Notes under the pieces: model-generated
Databases searched by the model: none
What the model was told of the DNA's origin: nothing
Seen by the model: the letters and a program-made list of their open reading frames with translations, nothing else
Origin: Bifidobacterium oedipodis
GTDB taxonomy: Bacteria > Actinomycetota > Actinomycetes > Actinomycetales > Bifidobacteriaceae
Direction of reading: 5' to 3'
Length of the DNA: 64,000 nt
NCBI RefSeq assembly: GCF_012932425.1
Contig: NZ_JAAIII010000002.1
Span: 310,001-374,000 of the forward strand
Part shown: in pieces, positions 53,761 through 63,879 of the stretch
Layout of the letters: each line of letters begins with the position of its first letter
Position numbering within the stretch: position 1 is the stretch's first letter
Translations under genes and position numbers: made by a program

Positions 53761-53783
53761 GCATGTGTGCCCGCCCACACATG
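53761..53783. promoter_or_regulatory. Palindrome ahead of the MFS gene
   Basis: GCATGTGTG and CACACATGC are separated by five bases, 34 bases upstream of the MFS start. It may be an operator. Nothing else was seen in the gap 53728-53873. Confidence 0.35.
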
Positions 53784-53873
53784 CCAGACGAGGGTAGCGG
53801 TCTCCGTCCGTTGACGTTTCGCGGCGCGTTTTACATCCGGTCGCCCAACCCAACCTGCATGGTTGTGACGGGC

Positions 53874-56800
53874 TTAGTCGTCATCGGATTGTTCCGGAAT
53901 CCCGTAGCTCAACTCGGCAAGGATTTCCTGTTGTGTTTTCGCGCGTGCTCTCAGCTCGCGCAAGCCTTCATCAGGCTCACTGACATAGTAGAGAGTGGCG
54001 TCGATAGCGTCCAACGGCACTGCTTCGATTGCCGACAGCAGCAGTCGATACATGTCCAGCTGGGCGAGTTTGCGCTCGATGTCAGCCGGTGCAACTGGTC
54101 GTTTGCCGGTTTTCCAATCGACTATGGTGTATTGCTTGCTCGCGCCGTTATGCGCACTGTTGCCGTGCGTGCTATCTGTATTGGCAGACGGTTCGTTCTC
54201 GTCCAGTCCTCCACGGAATACAGCGTCGAATTTGCCGTTGACCAGGCCTACGCCCGGCACATCCACCACCACCGAGCGCTCGGCCCATACCGGTGCGCGC
54301 TGGCCCCAATGCGAATGGGCCAGACGCCGGCACCAAGTATCGAGTTGGTCACGCTCCCCTATGGCTTCGTCGTTGGCATTATTCCCAGGCTTACTCTCGG
54401 CGTTGGCATGTTCGAGGCCGGCTATCAAAATCTCACGGGTGAGAGTGCCGCCTTCGGATTCGGCACCCAGTGCCGGAGCGTCAGAAATACCAGCGTTGAT
54501 GAAGCGTTCGGCCCAATCATGGAATCGTGTGCCGATGGCAGCTGCCGGCGACGACACGCGAGGGATGGGGCGCACAATGCCACGCCAATAGGCGCGTTCT
54601 TCACGCTCGTTCAGTCCACCCACGCGCGCTTGCAAACCAGTGACGTTTTGACGTGAGGCCGCGAGAATGCGCTGTGCCTTGGCTTTGACTGCCTCATCCA
54701 GGGCTGCTCCTTCTAGCATGTCGCCCATGAGATTGTCATCATCGGCCACCAGCTGGGCACGTTGCAGCAACGGCCCAGTCGGCTGATCGTCGCGTGGCCC
54801 GTTCGAGGCTGTTGAGGCCCGCGCAATGGCGTCGCTGACGGCCTGGGCTCCTGATGTCAGGCGTTCGCGCGCTTGAGCACTGAGTTCTGCCGGCCATGCG
54901 AGGTCAAGCAGGTCATCGCTCGCCTTCAGAGGCGTGGACCATGCTGCGCCCACCACTTGATCGCAGTATTCGCGGGCCCTCTCCCCGGCGAAGAATCCCT
55001 CAGGAGGGGCGATGGGGTTGCCATCGGTATCGACCAGTGCAGGGGCGTCCAGCGATTCGACGCATTCATGCGCCCACACGGTATCGGGGCGCGCATGCAG
55101 CGCGTCATGCACTTCCTGCCAGAAATTGGAGGCCTTTGCACTGCCTTTTTTACCTGTGGCGGATGCGGGGGCTCGCCCCGGCACGTTGGCCCGGCTGTAG
55201 GTCAGCAACACGTCGTTGCGTGCGCGGGTGAGGGCCACGTAGGCCAGTCGGCGTTCGTCGGCATGCAATCGCCGGCCGTATTCCTCACGCTGCGTCAGAT
55301 ACCATCCTTCCGGATCCACTTCATCCACGCCGTCGCCGACCTCACGCATGGAACCGAATACTTCATCATCGATGAGTTCCACATCATCCAGGGCATTCAG
55401 CGCGGCTATGGGATCGCCGTCAGGGTCGGCGTCATGGGGAAAGCGCGGCAGGATGCCGGCATCGACGCGCATAGGCACTGGCACGGCGGTTGGATTGGTC
55501 AGCCAAGTGTTTGCCTGATCATGGTATTCAGGTGCCTGCCATTGCCCATCCTGCATGCCGCCTGGATGGTTGTCGTCCAGTACCACCTTGAGGTGATCAC
55601 CCTGATCGCTGGGGAACACACCAGCCGTCATACCGACTACGGCCACGGCGTCCCATTCCAATCCCTTGGATTGGTGAACGCTCATCAATTCCACATCCAC
55701 GGGAGCATCGGGCAGTGAAGCTGCCTCGTCTTTAACCGTCGCCAAATGCCCCACCCATGCCATGAATCCACGCAGGGTGGGCGTCTGATCGATGGCAATT
55801 TCACGTGTATAGGTATCGACCAAATCCACCACTGTTTCCATTGACATACGCGCCAATGTGGGGTTTGCCGGCCTGCTCGGGTTGCGCAATGCGTCGCCCA
55901 GCACCACGTCGATGTCCAAGTCCAAGGCCTCAATAGCGGTACGCACCACCTCATGCAGCGGTCTGCCCACAGCGGCACGTACCTGTCGCACCGCTGCCGC
56001 ACCGCGCAGCGCGGCAGCACGCCCCTCAGCGCTTAACGCGCCCAGCAAACTCGCGAGGTCATCACGCAGCAACACATCAGACAGAAACACCGCGTTGGCC
56101 ACGGTATGTTCGCGCAAGATGGATGCCCATTCGTTTCTGGGAGCGTCCGCATCGGCCAGTCCGGCTTCAACCAGCGCCGCGAACCGTTGCTCAGTGTTCA
56201 GATTTTCGGCGATATGCGCCAGTGCGCTTAGGTCAGCGGAGCTCATGCCGTATCGCGGTGTGGCCAGCAATCGCATCAGCGAACCAGAGTCGGTGTGATC
56301 GGCTGCCACGCGCAACAGTGCCAGCATGTCGCGGATTTCCGGGCGTTCCAACAATGCAGAATAGCCGACGACGAATGTGGTCAGACCGGCTTCTTCCAAC
56401 GCATCCTGATATTCAGCCATATGCGTTTTGGAACGAAACAGCACAGCCACCGGCGCTTCGGTTTGCTGCTCCCCCGACTGTCGCCGCTGTTGTGCCTGTT
56501 CGACGGCTGCAATGCAGAAACGCACCACACCGTCAATCTCTTGGCCGCTGGTATCGTATCCCAGCACCCCCAAGGTACCTGTCGCTTTGCCTGGCAAGGC
56601 ATCCAGTCGGGCCACATCCACTTCGCGCATCAACGAACTGGATGGACGCGAGGGAGTCATGCGCAACGGCTGAGTCAAATCGTTGGCAGCTTCGAGCACG
56701 ATGGTCGTATTGCGTCGGGTGACAGACAGCGGGAACGGTTTGGAATCCGCCGGCATGCCGAAATCCTTTTGGAACATGCGGAATGCTCCGGGGCTGGCAC

Positions 56801-57878
56801 CACGCCATGCGTAAATCGACTGGAAGGGGTCGCCCACGGCGTTGACGGAGGATCGTTCGGATGCGCTCGTGTGGAATATCGCCGCCAGCAGCGCGGCCTG
56901 TGTGGTGGAGGTGTCCTGATATTCGTCCAACAGCACGTGGCTGTAGCGGCGGCGCAGGCGTGCGGAAATCGAGGGGAATCGTTCGACCAGCTGATAGGCC
57001 GCCACCGTAAAATCAGAGAATTCCGCCATATTCAGGCTTCGTTTGGCGGCAACATATGCTTCGACCAGTTGCAGCAGCACCTCGCGTTTGCGCGCGACAT
57101 TCAGCAATTCGCCGCAACGGTAGACGCATAAGGCGTGCAATTGCGCGGCTCTGGCATCCAGTTTGGCCTGCCAGTCGGCATCGCTGTCTTTTTTGTAACG
57201 CTTGGGCTTGGAGATTTTCGGCTCATCCTCAGGCATGCTTTCCTGCGCCAGCACCGTGTCAAGCTGGTTGATAAAGGCTTGATCCCACTGGCGCACGCGA
57301 TCGATGGCTTCGTCGAAACCGGTGCAGCCCGAGCCGATCATGGCGCTGCCTATGGCATTCGACAAATCCAGCACACACTGCGCCAAGCTGGAAAAGGCAC
57401 CGAAATCCTCGGAAAAAGCCAGATCCATATGCTCATCGATAACATCGGTGGCAAGTTGCAAGGCACCGGCCTCACTCAGCGGCTGGGTGTTCTGGTCGAA
57501 GCCGACCAGCAGTCCATATTGGCGCACGATGGTCTGGAAGAATGCGTCATAGGTAAAGATGGCAGGTTTGAGAAATGCTCGATCGCCTGCCAACTCGCCG
57601 GTGTTCGCGCCCAAACCCTTGCCTGCGCCCGGGCCCATATTACTGCCTGTACCAGCGACTGCCGCCGATACGCGTTCGAGCAGTTCGCCTGCGGCTTTGC
57701 GTGTGAAAGTCAGGCCGAGAATGCGCTCGGGGGGTACGCCCTGATTGATGAGCGCGATGATGCGCTGCGTCATCGTAAAGGTTTTGCCGGAGCCGGCACC
57801 GGCCACCACCAGCACATCGGATTGTGCCGGGGCACCGATAATGGCGGCCTGTTCCGGGCTTGGTGTGAACGTGCTCAT
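53874..57878 (-). CDS. UvrD/Rep-type helicase-nuclease, AdnB-like subunit
   Basis: A 1334-residue protein. SF1A helicase motifs: AGAGSGKTFTMTQRI near residue 25, GLTFTRKAAGELLER near 60, LLDEYQDTSTTQ near 320, GDPFQSIYAWRGA near 350, SVHQSKGLEWDAV near 735 and ALTRARNDVLLTYSR near 890. The C-terminus has a RecB-like PD-(D/E)XK nuclease: GTRFHDWAE near 1120 and IVDWKTGKRP near 1245. Together with the upstream gene it forms an AdnAB/AddAB-type machine for resecting double-strand breaks. Its ATG overlaps the partner's stop (ATGA). The reading to 58091 is rejected, as the fold starts at 57878. Confidence 0.87.
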   Translation of the reverse strand: MSTFTPSPEQAAIIGAPAQSDVLVVAGAGSGKTFTMTQRIIALINQGVPPERILGLTFTRKAAGELLERVSAAVAGTGSNMGPGAGKGLGANTGELAGDRAFLKPAIFTYDAFFQTIVRQYGLLVGFDQNTQPLSEAGALQLATDVIDEHMDLAFSEDFGAFSSLAQCVLDLSNAIGSAMIGSGCTGFDEAIDRVRQWDQAFINQLDTVLAQESMPEDEPKISKPKRYKKDSDADWQAKLDARAAQLHALCVYRCGELLNVARKREVLLQLVEAYVAAKRSLNMAEFSDFTVAAYQLVERFPSISARLRRRYSHVLLDEYQDTSTTQAALLAAIFHTSASERSSVNAVGDPFQSIYAWRGASPGAFRMFQKDFGMPADSKPFPLSVTRRNTTIVLEAANDLTQPLRMTPSRPSSSLMREVDVARLDALPGKATGTLGVLGYDTSGQEIDGVVRFCIAAVEQAQQRRQSGEQQTEAPVAVLFRSKTHMAEYQDALEEAGLTTFVVGYSALLERPEIRDMLALLRVAADHTDSGSLMRLLATPRYGMSSADLSALAHIAENLNTEQRFAALVEAGLADADAPRNEWASILREHTVANAVFLSDVLLRDDLASLLGALSAEGRAAALRGAAAVRQVRAAVGRPLHEVVRTAIEALDLDIDVVLGDALRNPSRPANPTLARMSMETVVDLVDTYTREIAIDQTPTLRGFMAWVGHLATVKDEAASLPDAPVDVELMSVHQSKGLEWDAVAVVGMTAGVFPSDQGDHLKVVLDDNHPGGMQDGQWQAPEYHDQANTWLTNPTAVPVPMRVDAGILPRFPHDADPDGDPIAALNALDDVELIDDEVFGSMREVGDGVDEVDPEGWYLTQREEYGRRLHADERRLAYVALTRARNDVLLTYSRANVPGRAPASATGKKGSAKASNFWQEVHDALHARPDTVWAHECVESLDAPALVDTDGNPIAPPEGFFAGERAREYCDQVVGAAWSTPLKASDDLLDLAWPAELSAQARERLTSGAQAVSDAIARASTASNGPRDDQPTGPLLQRAQLVADDDNLMGDMLEGAALDEAVKAKAQRILAASRQNVTGLQARVGGLNEREERAYWRGIVRPIPRVSSPAAAIGTRFHDWAERFINAGISDAPALGAESEGGTLTREILIAGLEHANAESKPGNNANDEAIGERDQLDTWCRRLAHSHWGQRAPVWAERSVVVDVPGVGLVNGKFDAVFRGGLDENEPSANTDSTHGNSAHNGASKQYTIVDWKTGKRPVAPADIERKLAQLDMYRLLLSAIEAVPLDAIDATLYYVSEPDEGLRELRARAKTQQEILAELSYGIPEQSDDD

Positions 57879-60800
57879 GCTTGCCTCGTTTCGAATACGG
57901 TGTCGATTTGTCCGCCGCAGGCCGGGCAGACCTGCGATATTTGCCGTTTGCTGCAACCTTTGACGTGCACGGCGGTTGGATGCGCTGTCAGCGTTGCGGA
58001 TCGGCTGGCTGCGGCCGCATAGAATACGCGGGCGATCATTGTCAACGACCATAGGGTTTGCGTGCCGGCGAGCGCGGCGAACTGCTGCCACGCTTGTGCG
58101 CTCACTCCCTCCGGCACGTTGTTGGCGTCGGGCACGGGCATGTCGAACAGACTGTCCGGATTCTTGTATCGAAAACGCGCGGTAAACGCCTGTGCATTCA
58201 GGGTACCGTCCGTAAACAGCGGTGGCTGGAAGAGGCTTTCCGTCTCCCAGCTGGTCGCTGGCGCGGCGTGCTCTGCTACGTGGAACAGCGCGCTTTGGCC
58301 AATGTTGGGCGCTTTGGCGAGCGCCTGCGCTCCCCTAGGCTTGCCTTCGGGGAAGGTGAGTCCGAGTTGGTAGCACACCAGCTGCAAATCGTTGACGATC
58401 TGGGGTACGGTCGGGGTTTTGCCAGTTTTGTAGTCGATCAGGCGCATGTTGCTGCGCCCGTCAGCAAGCACGCGCTTTTCTAGGCGATCGATGCGGCCGG
58501 ACAGTCGCACTTCCAGATCGTCGCTCATGCCTTCGGGCCAGCCTGATACCAATGTGGCCATAATGCGGCTTAACTGCGCTTTGTCGATTGGCTGCATGCC
58601 TGGCACGGCATTATAGGCAGCAAGGATGTCGTCCAGGGAGAAGCGTGCGGCGAATTCCTTTTCACATTCGGCTTCGACCAGTGTGCCGATGGCGAAGTTG
58701 GCGGCGTTTTTGCCCAGATAGACGTCGGGCTGTGTGGAGGTGACGAAATAGTCGGCGATATTGGCTAGCACATCCTTCGCGGATTCGTCCTTGCGGATGG
58801 CCGCGTATCGCTGCGGAGCGTCAGCGATGGCCGTTGGATCGGGGCGAAGGCTCTGATAGATGTCATACAGACGTTCTGCAACCGCGTCACATCGCTGATC
58901 TTGCGTGGCAGAAGCATCGAGTCCTAATGCGCTGAGCGTTTGCGGAGCGTCATCGAGGCGATCGAGGCCTTCTTCGCTGCCGCGCCGCGCAATCTCGTGG
59001 ATGAGCGTACCGAAGTTGGCATTTACTGAACTGGGGCTGGGGCCGGCGAAGCGATGTTCCAACAGCCAGCACACTGGGCATGCCCATAGGCCGTCCACAG
59101 CCGAGGGTGACAGGGTGACCACGGGCGCTTGAGTGTTGGCTGCAGTCGGCTCCGATGCGGATGCCGGAGATACTGCGAACGCTGAGGTCGGCGTCGGATC
59201 TGATGAGCTGTGGGCCGGTACATCGGCGGATACTGTGCCGACAGACACCGTGCTGTCAAGTGCTGTGTTGTCAGACAGCTCGCTGTCAGACGGCGTAATG
59301 CCGACGAAACTCCACGACTCGGGATTGGCTGCCCTCAATCCGCGATTGGCCAGCAAGGCCAGCGCAGCAGCCGCATCATGGGCTTCAGGAGAGCTGGGAT
59401 CGGCCGTAGCCAGCGCAACGCGCGAAGCTGCAACCAGCCCGCGGGGATCGGCGTCCAAGCCGGATAGGTTCGGCTGCCCTTGGCTATGTGGGGTGCCGAC
59501 CGTGGTGAATCCTCCTTGGCGTTCCAAAGCGCTTCTATCACGCGGATAACACTCCGGCATATAGCCGAACAGGAAATCCGATGGGCTGGCGTCATCGTTC
59601 CATACGGCGCTCATGGTGGCACCGCGCCGCGCGCGGGTTAGAGCCACCAACAGGCTTTTCTTCTCACTGGCTAATACGGAGGCCAGGCGAGGGTCTCGCA
59701 CGGAAGCGTCGATTTGGCGACCGATACTGCCGTGGAGCACCAGTTCAGCCAAATCCTCACCACCGAACATGGTGGTGCGTTCGGCCAGATTTGGCCATAC
59801 ATCCTGTTGTACGGCGGGCAGCCATACGTACTCCCAGTGTCTGCCGGCCGCGCCCGCAGGCGTGGTGAGGGTTACAGCGTCTTCCACCGGGCCGATATGC
59901 GCCAGCGAATCGGCTTGCATCTGCATGCCGCGCACCTGTTCAATAAACGCGTCGATATCTTGACCGGCGGCGTTGTCTTCAGCGAACTGGAATAGGCGCA
60001 TGGCCACATCCAAACGATCATTCGCCGCACGGGAAGCCGGCGTATTGCCCAACGCCGCACGCTGCCAGACCGGTGCGACACCAGTGGCGTTCCAAGCAGC
60101 CGACAGCGCATACAGCGGTGTCCGGCGTTGTTCGGTAGGCAGGGCTGCAAGATCGGAGCGCACCGCATCCACCAGATGCCACAGGTTCGCAAAGGCCCGA
60201 TACTGCGGATCTGTGCCCAAAACCGCGCCGACAGTATGCAACGCGGCTTGCGCCGGCGCAGCCGGGTCATCAAAGCCAAGCATCGCATAGATCGCATCCG
60301 CACCGAATGCCAAATCGTTCGAATCCTGCGCTTCCATCAGCGCATCGTCCACCTGCACCGACTGTAACGAAGACGACGGTGATGACGGCGACTGTGCCGG
60401 CGAATCTACCGATGCGGCATAATCGCCTTCAGCTTGTTCCGGCAAGTGACCGAGAGATGTTTCACGACCTGTTTCACAATGCGTTTCACGGAATGTTTCA
60501 CACAAAGTTGCCCATGCTGACATTACCGAGGCCAGCCCCGACTCCCCCAGCGTGGCAGCCTGGCTTGCTTCAGCGTCACCGCCCCTACGGGCTTGTTCCA
60601 TCACCGGCGCCAGCGATTCCAGAGCCTCCATCGCCGCATCGATTGGCGCCAAGCGCGCCGGCATTCCCTGCCCCGGTTTGGCACCGGTCGTAATCAGCGG
60701 GCTGTTCATCAGCGTGGAGACGCGCGAACGCACCCATCCCGCAACGGAAGACAACCCCATGCGGCTGCCGGCGATTCCATGCTCACGAAGGCGCGCCAAA

Positions 60801-62356
60801 TCAATCAGCGCAAATAATCCCTGAACGAAGGATTCGTCCTTCAGAGGGCGAGTGACCGATGAATACCGCACCGGCACGCCATCCCGGCGCAAACGTTCGC
60901 CGAACAGGCGCACGGTGGTGTTGTCGTGGGCGATTACCGCCATATCGTTCCAGCGCATGCCACGATCCAGATGGGCGCGTTTGATGCGCCAGACCACATC
61001 GTCCAGCTCCTCGCGCGCCGAACGGTACAGCAGAGTGCGTAAGGTATCGTCGTCGGCGAGCGCCGCTCCCCCCTGCTCACTCGACAGCGCAGCGGTGAGT
61101 TTGCCCGGACGGCGAGCGATGGGCAAATCCTCTTCTTCGGGGGATGGTATGGACAACGAAATACGGGAGGCAAGCACGTCGAGCGCTTTGATTTCACCTT
61201 CGGCAGGCTGCAAGTCAGTGAGTTGCGCATCAGCAGTCTTGATATCAGCAGCCTTAGCATCGGCGACCTTGGCATCGGCGGGCCGAGCATCAACACCCCC
61301 AGCCAATCCGTCCCAAGCGACGGCCTGCAATGGCCCGGTGATGAATCGTCGCATCAGATATTCGGGGTAGGAGCCGCGGAAGGTCTGTACAGCTTCGTCT
61401 GGATTACCGATCAGTACGATGCGATGCACGCCCGCACGTTTCAGCGATTCAAGAAAACGCAGTCCAGCCAGCGTAATGTCTTGCACATCATCCACAACCA
61501 GCAGTTGCGGCAGTATCCGCTTCCCCCTCTGCGGCCCATCCGCCAACGTGTCAACGGCCCGAGCGCCGGCCACCATCAAGTAAGAGGCATCCAAACGGTA
61601 TTCGCCCGGATATTGCCGAATTTGGGCTGCGATGTATTCCTGTCTCAGAACGAAGGCCAAACGCCATTGCACGCGCAGCCTCCAATCATCGTCCACGTGT
61701 GCCAGCAGCCCCGCCTCATCATCTTTGCCGACGCCCAACTCGTCGAGACGGGCCAGCATATCGCGCAACTGATCGATGAATGCGCCGGAAATTCCTCGTG
61801 CAAACGCTTCATCGCTGGTGGTTCCCGCGACTTCATCACTCTGCTCAGCTGCCCCGTATGCAAGGTGAGCGTCAGGCGCGGAGGCGTCACGCACCAGACG
61901 CGCCCAGTCGCGTTGGGCGAAGTATTCACGTAGCAAATCGCAGGTGGCGCACTCATCACCGACCGCCGCATGCTTCACATGCACGGCCATGACGCGCCGC
62001 AACAGTGCATCCTGTTCGGCACCGTTGAGCAGTCGTGGTGCCGGTTGCTCGGATTGGGCGCGGCTTGCGGCGATGATACGGAAGGCCACCGCCCCTAGCG
62101 TGGTGACCGGGCGGGCCTGGGAGGAGGCGCCCCATTCGCGAATCAACCGATTGCTCAACACATCGGCGGCCACACGCCCGGAAACGGTCATCACCGTATT
62201 GTCGCCGTAGCGTTTGCGGCCTTCCAACACCAGGTTCAGGGCAAGCTCGGTTTTGCCGGAGCATGCTGGCCCCACCACCAGCCTTGTCGCGCCATCGCGC
62301 TCGATATCGTCCAGCAGAATGCCGGAGCATGTCTGTATATCCCCATGCCTCATCAT
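57875..62356 (-). CDS. UvrD/Rep-type helicase-nuclease, AdnA-like subunit
   Basis: A 1493-residue protein, the first gene of the pair. It has VVGPACSGKTELALNL near residue 25 (Walker A with an unusual Cys), LLVVDDVQDITLAGLRF near 285, IGNPDEAVQTFRGS near 310 and LVALTRARRGATMS near 910; some motifs are degenerate, as in the non-translocating AdnA. The nuclease end has CPVCWLLEHRF near 1115, GTLIHEIARRG near 1135 and LIDYKTGKTP near 1325, and three more Cys close to the C-terminus (VCPACGG), which may bind an Fe-S cluster or zinc. It is far longer than mycobacterial AdnA. Start at 62356; the reading further up overlaps the divergent kinase gene. Confidence 0.85.
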   Translation of the reverse strand: MMRHGDIQTCSGILLDDIERDGATRLVVGPACSGKTELALNLVLEGRKRYGDNTVMTVSGRVAADVLSNRLIREWGASSQARPVTTLGAVAFRIIAASRAQSEQPAPRLLNGAEQDALLRRVMAVHVKHAAVGDECATCDLLREYFAQRDWARLVRDASAPDAHLAYGAAEQSDEVAGTTSDEAFARGISGAFIDQLRDMLARLDELGVGKDDEAGLLAHVDDDWRLRVQWRLAFVLRQEYIAAQIRQYPGEYRLDASYLMVAGARAVDTLADGPQRGKRILPQLLVVDDVQDITLAGLRFLESLKRAGVHRIVLIGNPDEAVQTFRGSYPEYLMRRFITGPLQAVAWDGLAGGVDARPADAKVADAKAADIKTADAQLTDLQPAEGEIKALDVLASRISLSIPSPEEEDLPIARRPGKLTAALSSEQGGAALADDDTLRTLLYRSAREELDDVVWRIKRAHLDRGMRWNDMAVIAHDNTTVRLFGERLRRDGVPVRYSSVTRPLKDESFVQGLFALIDLARLREHGIAGSRMGLSSVAGWVRSRVSTLMNSPLITTGAKPGQGMPARLAPIDAAMEALESLAPVMEQARRGGDAEASQAATLGESGLASVMSAWATLCETFRETHCETGRETSLGHLPEQAEGDYAASVDSPAQSPSSPSSSLQSVQVDDALMEAQDSNDLAFGADAIYAMLGFDDPAAPAQAALHTVGAVLGTDPQYRAFANLWHLVDAVRSDLAALPTEQRRTPLYALSAAWNATGVAPVWQRAALGNTPASRAANDRLDVAMRLFQFAEDNAAGQDIDAFIEQVRGMQMQADSLAHIGPVEDAVTLTTPAGAAGRHWEYVWLPAVQQDVWPNLAERTTMFGGEDLAELVLHGSIGRQIDASVRDPRLASVLASEKKSLLVALTRARRGATMSAVWNDDASPSDFLFGYMPECYPRDRSALERQGGFTTVGTPHSQGQPNLSGLDADPRGLVAASRVALATADPSSPEAHDAAAALALLANRGLRAANPESWSFVGITPSDSELSDNTALDSTVSVGTVSADVPAHSSSDPTPTSAFAVSPASASEPTAANTQAPVVTLSPSAVDGLWACPVCWLLEHRFAGPSPSSVNANFGTLIHEIARRGSEEGLDRLDDAPQTLSALGLDASATQDQRCDAVAERLYDIYQSLRPDPTAIADAPQRYAAIRKDESAKDVLANIADYFVTSTQPDVYLGKNAANFAIGTLVEAECEKEFAARFSLDDILAAYNAVPGMQPIDKAQLSRIMATLVSGWPEGMSDDLEVRLSGRIDRLEKRVLADGRSNMRLIDYKTGKTPTVPQIVNDLQLVCYQLGLTFPEGKPRGAQALAKAPNIGQSALFHVAEHAAPATSWETESLFQPPLFTDGTLNAQAFTARFRYKNPDSLFDMPVPDANNVPEGVSAQAWQQFAALAGTQTLWSLTMIARVFYAAAASRSATLTAHPTAVHVKGCSKRQISQVCPACGGQIDTVFETRQA

Positions 62357-62482
62357 GAGTTCCAGACTAGTCCACCCACCCGGGCGCACAACATGCCGAG
62401 CGTCCAAGCAGGCTGTGGCATACGACGTATTCTTGATACCACAGGGAACAACAACGGGGATGACGCAACGAAAGGCCGGCAC

Positions 62483-63808
62483 ATGACCAGCTCGTTGACA
62501 CGCCTCCCACCACCGCCGCTGAACGGCTATATTGCCATGCGCCAGCTGGGTCGTGGTGCCAGTTCTACGGTATTCCTGTATCGCCAGTGCGATCCGGCTC
62601 GCTTGGTTGCCATCAAAATCAGCAATCAGGCACTTTGTCAGGAATCCTTTGCCCAGATGCAGCATGAGATTGACATTATGCAGCGGCTGGCCGATCACCC
62701 ATATATGCTGCCGTTGTATGATGCCGGACTGTGCCAAGGCCGCGGATATATCATCACCGCCTACGCTCCCCACGGCACATGCGACAAGCTGATGCGCACA
62801 CGCAGCGCAACTGTGGACCAAGTATTGGATCTTGGCATCAAAACGGCCAGCGCATTGCAGTGGGCCCACCAATCGCATATCGTCCACCGCGACATCAAAC
62901 CCAGCAATATTCTGCTTATTGGCGAGCGGCAGCCGGCATTAGGTGATTTCGGCATCGCAGCCGACACCTATGATCGCACGGACACCGGCTTCTCACTGCC
63001 TTGGGCCGCCCCCGAAGTGGTGTCGCATCGCTCCACCGGCTCCGAAGCCTGCGACATCTACTCGCTGGGTGCCACACTGTATGCTCTGCTGGCGGGCCAA
63101 TCGCCATTCCAACATGGCTATCAGCCGACCACACAGCAGGAACTGGCTAGATTGATCGTCGACAAGCCGCTGCCCGCATTGAGGCGCGAGGATGTCGGCA
63201 TGGATATCGAACGGACACTGGCCACGGCACTGCACAAGGATCCGGGGCAACGGTTTCATTCCGTTACGGCTTTCGCACGTGCGCTGCAAGATCTGCAATC
63301 GCGGCATGGCTATGCGGTCACGCCGATAAGTATGCCAAGAACGCCGGCCTATGGTGCTTCGCAGCAGTCTGAACGGCAAGTCTTGCACGTTCATGAATCA
63401 AAAAGACAGGGATCCCTCAGCGCACGCGGCATGGTCCGCGCACCAAGCTCGTCACAGGATGCTAAAGACAGCACATACGAGGCGGCCGATACAGCCAGCG
63501 CAGCTGACGCCACCAACACAGCTCAGGCAGCCAAAACAGCCAATGATGGTGCCGAGCGCCGTATTTCGTCTGCTTCGCACAGACGAATACACGCATACAT
63601 AGTTGGCGCCATCATCATCGTGGTGTCAGCGGCGGTTCTGGGATTCGGCGCTGCGCATATCGATCTATGGCCAAGTCGCCACACAGTGCACACGCCTGCG
63701 CCAGAAGATGAGTTCGCGCCATCGCGTCAGCGAGACACGGTATTGGAAACCGCCGACGCGCCGAGAAAAGCCATGGTACGTCACGTATTGCACCTGGACG
63801 AACGGTAG
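62483..63808 (+). CDS. pkb2: Serine/threonine protein kinase, Pkb2-like
   Basis: A 441-residue Hanks-type kinase. It has the Gly loop LGRGASSTVFL near residue 23, the ATP lysine in VAIKIS near 42, the catalytic loop HRDIKPSN near 138, DFGIA near 156 and the APE motif as WAAPEVV near 174. A low-complexity Ala/Thr/Asp-rich linker (about 310-370) leads to a single membrane helix near 380-402 (YIVGAIIIVVSAAVLGFGAA) and a short external tail without PASTA repeats. AAAGG precedes the ATG. In bifidobacteria pkb2 opens the PFNA cluster, and the next gene here fits fn3, so I use that name with moderate confidence. Confidence 0.85.
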   Translation: MTSSLTRLPPPPLNGYIAMRQLGRGASSTVFLYRQCDPARLVAIKISNQALCQESFAQMQHEIDIMQRLADHPYMLPLYDAGLCQGRGYIITAYAPHGTCDKLMRTRSATVDQVLDLGIKTASALQWAHQSHIVHRDIKPSNILLIGERQPALGDFGIAADTYDRTDTGFSLPWAAPEVVSHRSTGSEACDIYSLGATLYALLAGQSPFQHGYQPTTQQELARLIVDKPLPALRREDVGMDIERTLATALHKDPGQRFHSVTAFARALQDLQSRHGYAVTPISMPRTPAYGASQQSERQVLHVHESKRQGSLSARGMVRAPSSSQDAKDSTYEAADTASAADATNTAQAAKTANDGAERRISSASHRRIHAYIVGAIIIVVSAAVLGFGAAHIDLWPSRHTVHTPAPEDEFAPSRQRDTVLETADAPRKAMVRHVLHLDER

Positions 63809-63879
63809 CGCTTCTTCCAGCCCTTACACTGGAAAGTGGGGAAACATCGACGATCGGAACTCGCCTCTAGGGAGTTCAG

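Noticed and set aside
62357..62887. Extension of the AdnA-like frame by 177 codons
   Set aside because: It overlaps the divergent kinase gene, which has all kinase motifs; the Walker A region begins soon after the start at 62356.
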